A stretch of 61,573 nucleotides of DNA from Wandonia haliotis (GTDB taxonomy: Bacteria > Bacteroidota > Bacteroidia > Flavobacteriales_D > Crocinitomicaceae), in the NCBI RefSeq assembly GCF_039523435.1, contig NZ_BAAAFH010000021.1, positions 1-61,573 on the forward strand. The letters are read 5' to 3'. The notes beneath the pieces are model-generated. The model saw nothing but the letters and a program-made list of their open reading frames with translations. It ran no database searches and was not told the origin of the DNA. A program made the position numbers and the translations under genes. Below are positions 57,583 to 61,573 of the stretch, piece by piece (within the stretch, counting starts at the first letter, position 1; the number at the start of each line of letters is the position of its first letter).

Positions 57583-60477
57583 ATGAGATACTTGGGCTTG
57601 TTTATTTTCTGTCTGGCGACGCTCTCGATGCGTGCACAAACGGACACGATTTTTACGGATGACTTGCGAACGACCATCCAGGAGGTTTTTAGTGAACTGG
57701 ATGAAAACACATACAATGGCAAACTAATAGAACGGTCATTATCTGATTTCCCGTATGTATATGAACAGATACAGGGGAAATACGATCAGACACACAATGC
57801 AGTGACATGGCTATTGATGCTGGATGCAATTATTGATGCACATGTAGATACGACAGAGATCGTTTCAAAAGCAGATGTGGTGACTTCGATTTTTGATTTT
57901 TATCAGGAAATGGAAAGTATCGATCCCGGACCTGATGTGGATGAATCTCTGACCGTTCCTTTTTCGTTGGTAATCCACAAGGTTAACGCATTTGATTCAA
58001 CAATAGTGGCGAATGGAGGAGTGATAAATAATAACGGTAAGCTACAGGCTGTTGTTCCCGAATCGACACTGTACCGGGAGGTTACTTTAAAGAGCGCAGC
58101 AGCTTTGGAGTTTTACAGTGACAATGGATTTGATAAAGCCTATCTTAAATATGATCCGCGTTTTGTGTCTACCAGCCCGGATATTGAGTTAACCTCGATC
58201 CGTATTAACACAGGAAGTGGTTTTATGCCGTTGGACTCTGTCAATAATCAGGTAGAATACTACCGGTATGCAGATTCTTTAACAGCACAGGCTGAGGTTT
58301 CTTATTATGATGATGCGGTACTTGTCGTAGATACGATCAGTTTTTATCTTACGCTTGATGTCGGTGCTACGAAAACGGTTTCTCCCCGGGCAGTAGACCG
58401 CTGGGATACTAAATATACATACAGAGGTCTGGAAATTGATTTTCGTGTGGCAATTAAATATGGGTGCGGTAACGGTAATAAAATAAGAAGACCGATTATT
58501 ATAGCACCGCCTTACAGACCAACTATTCAGCCTGTACACATGAATAACTACTACGACCAATTTGATTTCAAAAGCCTGTTGAGTACGCTTTCGGAGATGG
58601 GATATGACGTCATCTTTTTGAAAGAAAAACCGGGTAATGCAAGCATTGAAACAGCGGGTCGCGAACTTTCAAGGTTTATTCGCTCTATCAATATCCAAAA
58701 GACGGGCAATTATCCCGGAGAACACTGGGAGAACATTTTGATGGGCTTTAGTGCAGGCGGACAGCACGCCCGGTATGCGCTGATGTTGATGGAAAAAGAA
58801 CATATGCATTACGGATTAGACCATCACCATACGCGGTTATATGTTCCGTTTGATTCACCCCACCATGGAGCTAATATTCCCATGTTTGCACAGGCAACTT
58901 ATTACGAGTTGGATCGGAAAATGAATATACTTGCGATGATAGCATACTCCTATTTAAGAGACGAAGGATCAAAGGATATGGCATTTAATCACATACTAGC
59001 AGGAAATTTATCGAATACTTCCGGAGATTTCTGGGATATAAATGCAGCACCTACTTCTGAAAGACTAAATCTCTTAAATGAATTGGAAAACGGCTTTACA
59101 CATTATTATACGCATACACAGGATTTGCGTAAAACGTTTCCTGCTTTTACGAGGAACATAGCTGTATCTGTAGGGAGTTATGCCAGTAATTATACCGACG
59201 CATACGGCCTGAATCCCGGGCATCACCTGTTTAGTCAGGATAATATGTTTTTGCCTACTTCTTTCGGTTTCATGCACAAATTCAGAAGGTTGTATGCTTC
59301 CAAATATGGCAATCAGCAGGAAACACTGAATATCCATGATGTTAATGTGCTTTTGGGAATTATACCCATTACAACAAAACGGATTTACAGAACCAATGGA
59401 TTGTATGACCTGGATATGGCACAGGGGGGCTATAAAAACGAGTTTTACGACAAGTTCTTTACCGGAGCAATCCCTATGATGCTTTCCGGGTTTGTACCTA
59501 CTTTTTCTTTTTTTGGTCAGCAGCACTACAAAGGCAATATTTCTTTTATGCCTACGGTATCTGCACTGGGTATTAACCCCACTCTTTGGCAAAATAATAA
59601 TCTCTCCTATAATTTGCAAAGCAATGGGTTGATGTATCAGGAGTTTGATTTTGACCCTGATGATGGTAAATCTGACATCTTCGGCTACCCCCATTTGGGG
59701 AATCCTGCAAATCATTTCCAGATCACTCCATTCGAAGCTGTTTATGCAGATCCCTACACGTATGAGCATATCAAAATGCAAAAGTCTGTTGATGTGGATA
59801 ATGCAATAAATGATAATTATCTGGTGTATTTGCGCGATTTTATCCTCAATGAAGTAGAGGCCGATGTGGTATGTCTGCAAAATAAAGTGATCGGAGAGAA
59901 CCATATAAACTGGTTGCCGGACTATCGCTACAAAGCCTGGTACAAGGCGCAGAAAACCATCCGCATAGGCTACGACGTCACTCCAAAAACCAATATGGGC
60001 AATTTTACCATTAAGTCATCGGGAGATGTGGTGGTATATGCTGGGGAATCCATAGAAGTAGCATCGGGATGGGAGGCATTTCATGTACAACAGGGAGCAA
60101 CCTGGCATGCGTTTATAGGAGATGATGGGTGTGACCGTCCCCGGGCGGTATCAAAAAGCGGGCAACCGGAAAGTACTGTCGAGTCTTTGCGGGAAGAGGC
60201 GAAAGTGGTACGAGAAGAGCTTGTAATGCATCCGCAAGAGACAATAGAAGGCATGCAACTCTACCCTAATCCGAACGAAGGAAACTTTACCGTTCATTTT
60301 CCGGAAACCGGGGGCGAGATCCGGATCACCAACCTCTCGGGTAAGCAGGTGCTGGCTCGACCTGTTGTGGGCAAACAGTTGGAAATCCGAAAAGATGATT
60401 TGTCTTCCGGGGTTTATTTTGTAATTTGGTTGAGAGAGGGATATGTTAAACAGACCATCAGAATGATTGTCCAATAA
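57583..60477 (+). CDS. T9SS type A secreted lipase-like serine hydrolase
   Basis: 964 residues with signal peptide MRYLGLFIFCLATLSMRAQ. After an N-terminal beta-rich region, residues about 300-560 hold a PGAP1/lipase-like alpha/beta hydrolase domain: NILMGFSAGGQHARYALMLM with Ser near residue 389 as nucleophile, and LYVPFDSPHHGANIPMFAQA typical of lipases. A carbohydrate- or lipid-binding-like segment (GNFTIKSSGDVVVYAGESIE) precedes the type A sorting domain (LYPNPNEGNFTVHF, ITNLSGKQVLAR, LSSGVYFVIWLREG). Lipid or ester hydrolysis outside the cell is inferred. Confidence 0.85.
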   Translation: MRYLGLFIFCLATLSMRAQTDTIFTDDLRTTIQEVFSELDENTYNGKLIERSLSDFPYVYEQIQGKYDQTHNAVTWLLMLDAIIDAHVDTTEIVSKADVVTSIFDFYQEMESIDPGPDVDESLTVPFSLVIHKVNAFDSTIVANGGVINNNGKLQAVVPESTLYREVTLKSAAALEFYSDNGFDKAYLKYDPRFVSTSPDIELTSIRINTGSGFMPLDSVNNQVEYYRYADSLTAQAEVSYYDDAVLVVDTISFYLTLDVGATKTVSPRAVDRWDTKYTYRGLEIDFRVAIKYGCGNGNKIRRPIIIAPPYRPTIQPVHMNNYYDQFDFKSLLSTLSEMGYDVIFLKEKPGNASIETAGRELSRFIRSINIQKTGNYPGEHWENILMGFSAGGQHARYALMLMEKEHMHYGLDHHHTRLYVPFDSPHHGANIPMFAQATYYELDRKMNILAMIAYSYLRDEGSKDMAFNHILAGNLSNTSGDFWDINAAPTSERLNLLNELENGFTHYYTHTQDLRKTFPAFTRNIAVSVGSYASNYTDAYGLNPGHHLFSQDNMFLPTSFGFMHKFRRLYASKYGNQQETLNIHDVNVLLGIIPITTKRIYRTNGLYDLDMAQGGYKNEFYDKFFTGAIPMMLSGFVPTFSFFGQQHYKGNISFMPTVSALGINPTLWQNNNLSYNLQSNGLMYQEFDFDPDDGKSDIFGYPHLGNPANHFQITPFEAVYADPYTYEHIKMQKSVDVDNAINDNYLVYLRDFILNEVEADVVCLQNKVIGENHINWLPDYRYKAWYKAQKTIRIGYDVTPKTNMGNFTIKSSGDVVVYAGESIEVASGWEAFHVQQGATWHAFIGDDGCDRPRAVSKSGQPESTVESLREEAKVVREELVMHPQETIEGMQLYPNPNEGNFTVHFPETGGEIRITNLSGKQVLARPVVGKQLEIRKDDLSSGVYFVIWLREGYVKQTIRMIVQ

Positions 60478-60487
60478 ATAAAGTGTG

Positions 60488-61138
60488 ATGCGATTAATAG
60501 TTGGTATATGTAGTGTTTTGCTGTTGTTTTCATGTACGAAGAAGGAAACATTAAAAATAAGTGTAAAAAATGTAGTAACAGGAGAGCCTGTTGTTGGTAA
60601 CACGATTAGCATAGTAGAAATATTTAATGTGTCGGATGGTGTATCGGGTTCTAAAACCAAGGATTTTTACAGCGGCCAGACTAACAGTGAGGGTGTGTTG
60701 TATGTGACCGAAAAGTTTAATAAGAACAGGAGGTATGAGGTTTTTGTCGGACAATTTCCGGAAGAACATTGCTATCTCAATAGAATGGGATACACCTGGT
60801 CAGTAGGAGAAGCAACGGATTTAGCGTTTGAGTATGCGCCATGTTCATATTCTAAATTAATAATCAATAATGTGAATTGTAGTGGAGAAGATGATAAAAT
60901 GGTGTTATACAGACAAGATGAAATTGGTTCATTGAGTGGAGTAGGGTGGGAGCACGTTGGCTGTGTTTATTGGGAATCACCCGGAGGGCCAGATGGTGCT
61001 CCAGCGGGGTATTCAAGAGTTCCAATGGGAAAAAGGTATTATCGTTGGGAGGTCACACGAAATGGAATTACAGAGATTTTTTATGATACTATTTATTACC
61101 CTGCAGGAGATTATGTTACTTATGAAATCAACTATTGA
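60488..61138 (+). CDS. lipoprotein, tandem paralog 1
   Basis: 216 residues from ATG 60488 (the frame includes a GTG just before it). The signal MRLIVGICSVLLLFSCTKKE gives lipidated Cys16. The mature part (ISVKNVVTGEPVVGNTISIV, TNSEGVLYVTEKFNKNRRYE) resembles a carboxypeptidase-regulatory-like or transthyretin-type beta sandwich. It is followed by a paralog whose start overlaps its stop (TGATG). Envelope location is inferred; function unknown. Confidence 0.75.
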   Translation: MRLIVGICSVLLLFSCTKKETLKISVKNVVTGEPVVGNTISIVEIFNVSDGVSGSKTKDFYSGQTNSEGVLYVTEKFNKNRRYEVFVGQFPEEHCYLNRMGYTWSVGEATDLAFEYAPCSYSKLIINNVNCSGEDDKMVLYRQDEIGSLSGVGWEHVGCVYWESPGGPDGAPAGYSRVPMGKRYYRWEVTRNGITEIFYDTIYYPAGDYVTYEINY

Positions 61139-61573
61139 TGAATAGGTGGTTTACATATCTGTTGATTTCGTTGTTTCTGTTTTCATGTACGAAGAAAGAA
61201 ACACTACGGGTAAGTGTAAAAAATGTAGTAACGGGAGAGCCTGTTGCTAATATGAACATAAATGTGTACGAAGTTTTCAATGTTTCTGACGGGGTTTCGG
61301 GAACGAAAACGGAGCTTTTTCAAAGTGGAGAAACGAACAGTGAAGGAGTTTTGTTTCTGACCGAGAAATTCAATAAGAACAGGCGATATACGGTAAAGGT
61401 TGGGAAATTTTCGGAGGAAGTTTGTTACATCAATAAAAGTAGTTACACCTGGTCAGTAGGAGAAGCGACGGATTTAGCGTTTGAGTATGCACCATGTGCG
61501 TATTTAAAGTTGAAAATTGAGAATGTGAATTGTGGGGGTGGAGATGATAAAATGAATTTTAGAAGTAAATCTC
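61138..61573 (+). CDS. lipoprotein, tandem paralog 2 (cut by window end)
   Basis: An open frame from ATG 61138 to the window end (145 codons). It begins MNRWFTYLLISLFLFSCTKK, again a lipoprotein signal with Cys17, and continues VSVKNVVTGEPVANMNINV, TNSEGVLFLTEKFNKNRRY and SYTWSVGEATDLAFEYAPC, closely matching the preceding gene. DNA identity is high in blocks. The TGATG overlap means that translation is coupled. The 3' end is outside the window. Confidence 0.8.
   Translation, partial: MNRWFTYLLISLFLFSCTKKETLRVSVKNVVTGEPVANMNINVYEVFNVSDGVSGTKTELFQSGETNSEGVLFLTEKFNKNRRYTVKVGKFSEEVCYINKSSYTWSVGEATDLAFEYAPCAYLKLKIENVNCGGGDDKMNFRSKS

Noticed and set aside
59074..59904. 276-codon minus-strand open frame
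   Set aside because: It lies entirely opposite the T9SS lipase-like gene, whose protein has clear signal, catalytic and sorting motifs. The antisense translation has no recognisable domain.

Overview
The window looks like a chromosome segment of a Bacteroidota member, most likely Flavobacteriales (Fluviicola/Crocinitomicaceae-like; this placement is inference). The reasons are several secreted proteins with type A or type B type IX secretion (T9SS) C-terminal signals, an AT-rich sequence, A-rich leaders in place of strong Shine-Dalgarno sites, and repeated matches to the Bacteroidota -7 promoter element TAnnTTTG. No rRNA operon, tRNA, CRISPR array, transposase or integrase was recognised.

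Layout. (1) 1-5156: the 5' end of a secreted protein on the minus strand, then two tandem modules, each a small XRE-type regulator directly followed by a T9SS type B surface protein. The two surface proteins have diverged N-terminal halves but share a nearly identical, more GC-rich 1-kb C-terminal half. (2) About 5280-26330: an AT-rich accessory region that reads like a gene-cassette array. Single genes or small operons, almost all on the plus strand, are separated by about 85-130 bp imperfect palindromes that begin with ..AAC and end with GTT... Stop codons often lie inside the palindrome and the next start codon follows closely, as in integron attC sites. No integron integrase is in the window. 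Cassette contents include an Mrr-like nuclease, a DUF2971 protein, a membrane protein, Crp-SMR-GNAT-GNAT, AraC-reductase, AraC-VOC-YjbR, Crp-membrane protein-quinone reductase, an NTF2-like protein, a metallopeptidase, a DUF1851-like protein and unknowns. Embedded in it, on the minus strand (11293-16698), is an operon of ankyrin, GAD/Tdi1-like and unknown proteins that resembles an orphan polyimmunity locus.

(3) 26374-33481: a TetR/hydrolase pair with a clear operator, a lipoprotein, a DUF4184 membrane protein, an HD hydrolase, a DUF6624 protein and a T9SS type A protein. (4) 33551-38765: a KdpD/KdpE-like two-component system, a small membrane protein and a TrkH potassium transporter. A shared 11-bp-period direct repeat precedes both the regulator genes and the transporter genes. 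A choloylglycine-hydrolase-type enzyme and a PsiE-like protein follow. (5) 38841-45214, minus strand: a T9SS protein, an esterase, a TlpA-like thioredoxin, a methyltransferase, and a CDF-SIP-MATE metal/siderophore-type operon behind a candidate metal-regulator operator. (6) 45215-45993: a non-coding stretch with a promoter, a structured RNA candidate and two strong hairpins. (7) 45994-61573: a TPR histidine kinase with a LytTR regulator, a lipoprotein, a SIMPL protein, a 2036-residue alpha-2-macroglobulin, an S74-like tail protein, a large T9SS lipase-like protein and two tandem paralogous lipoproteins, the last cut by the window end.

The most striking regulatory pattern is in the cassette region. 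In two Crp-headed cassettes a 14-bp palindrome lies exactly 35 bp (centre to centre) upstream of a GACYTTTG -7 element, just after the regulator's stop codon. In two AraC-headed cassettes a shared motif lies 21-22 bp upstream of TAATTTTG, and one copy is inside the regulator's own C-terminal codons. These cassettes look like self-contained regulator-promoter-target units.
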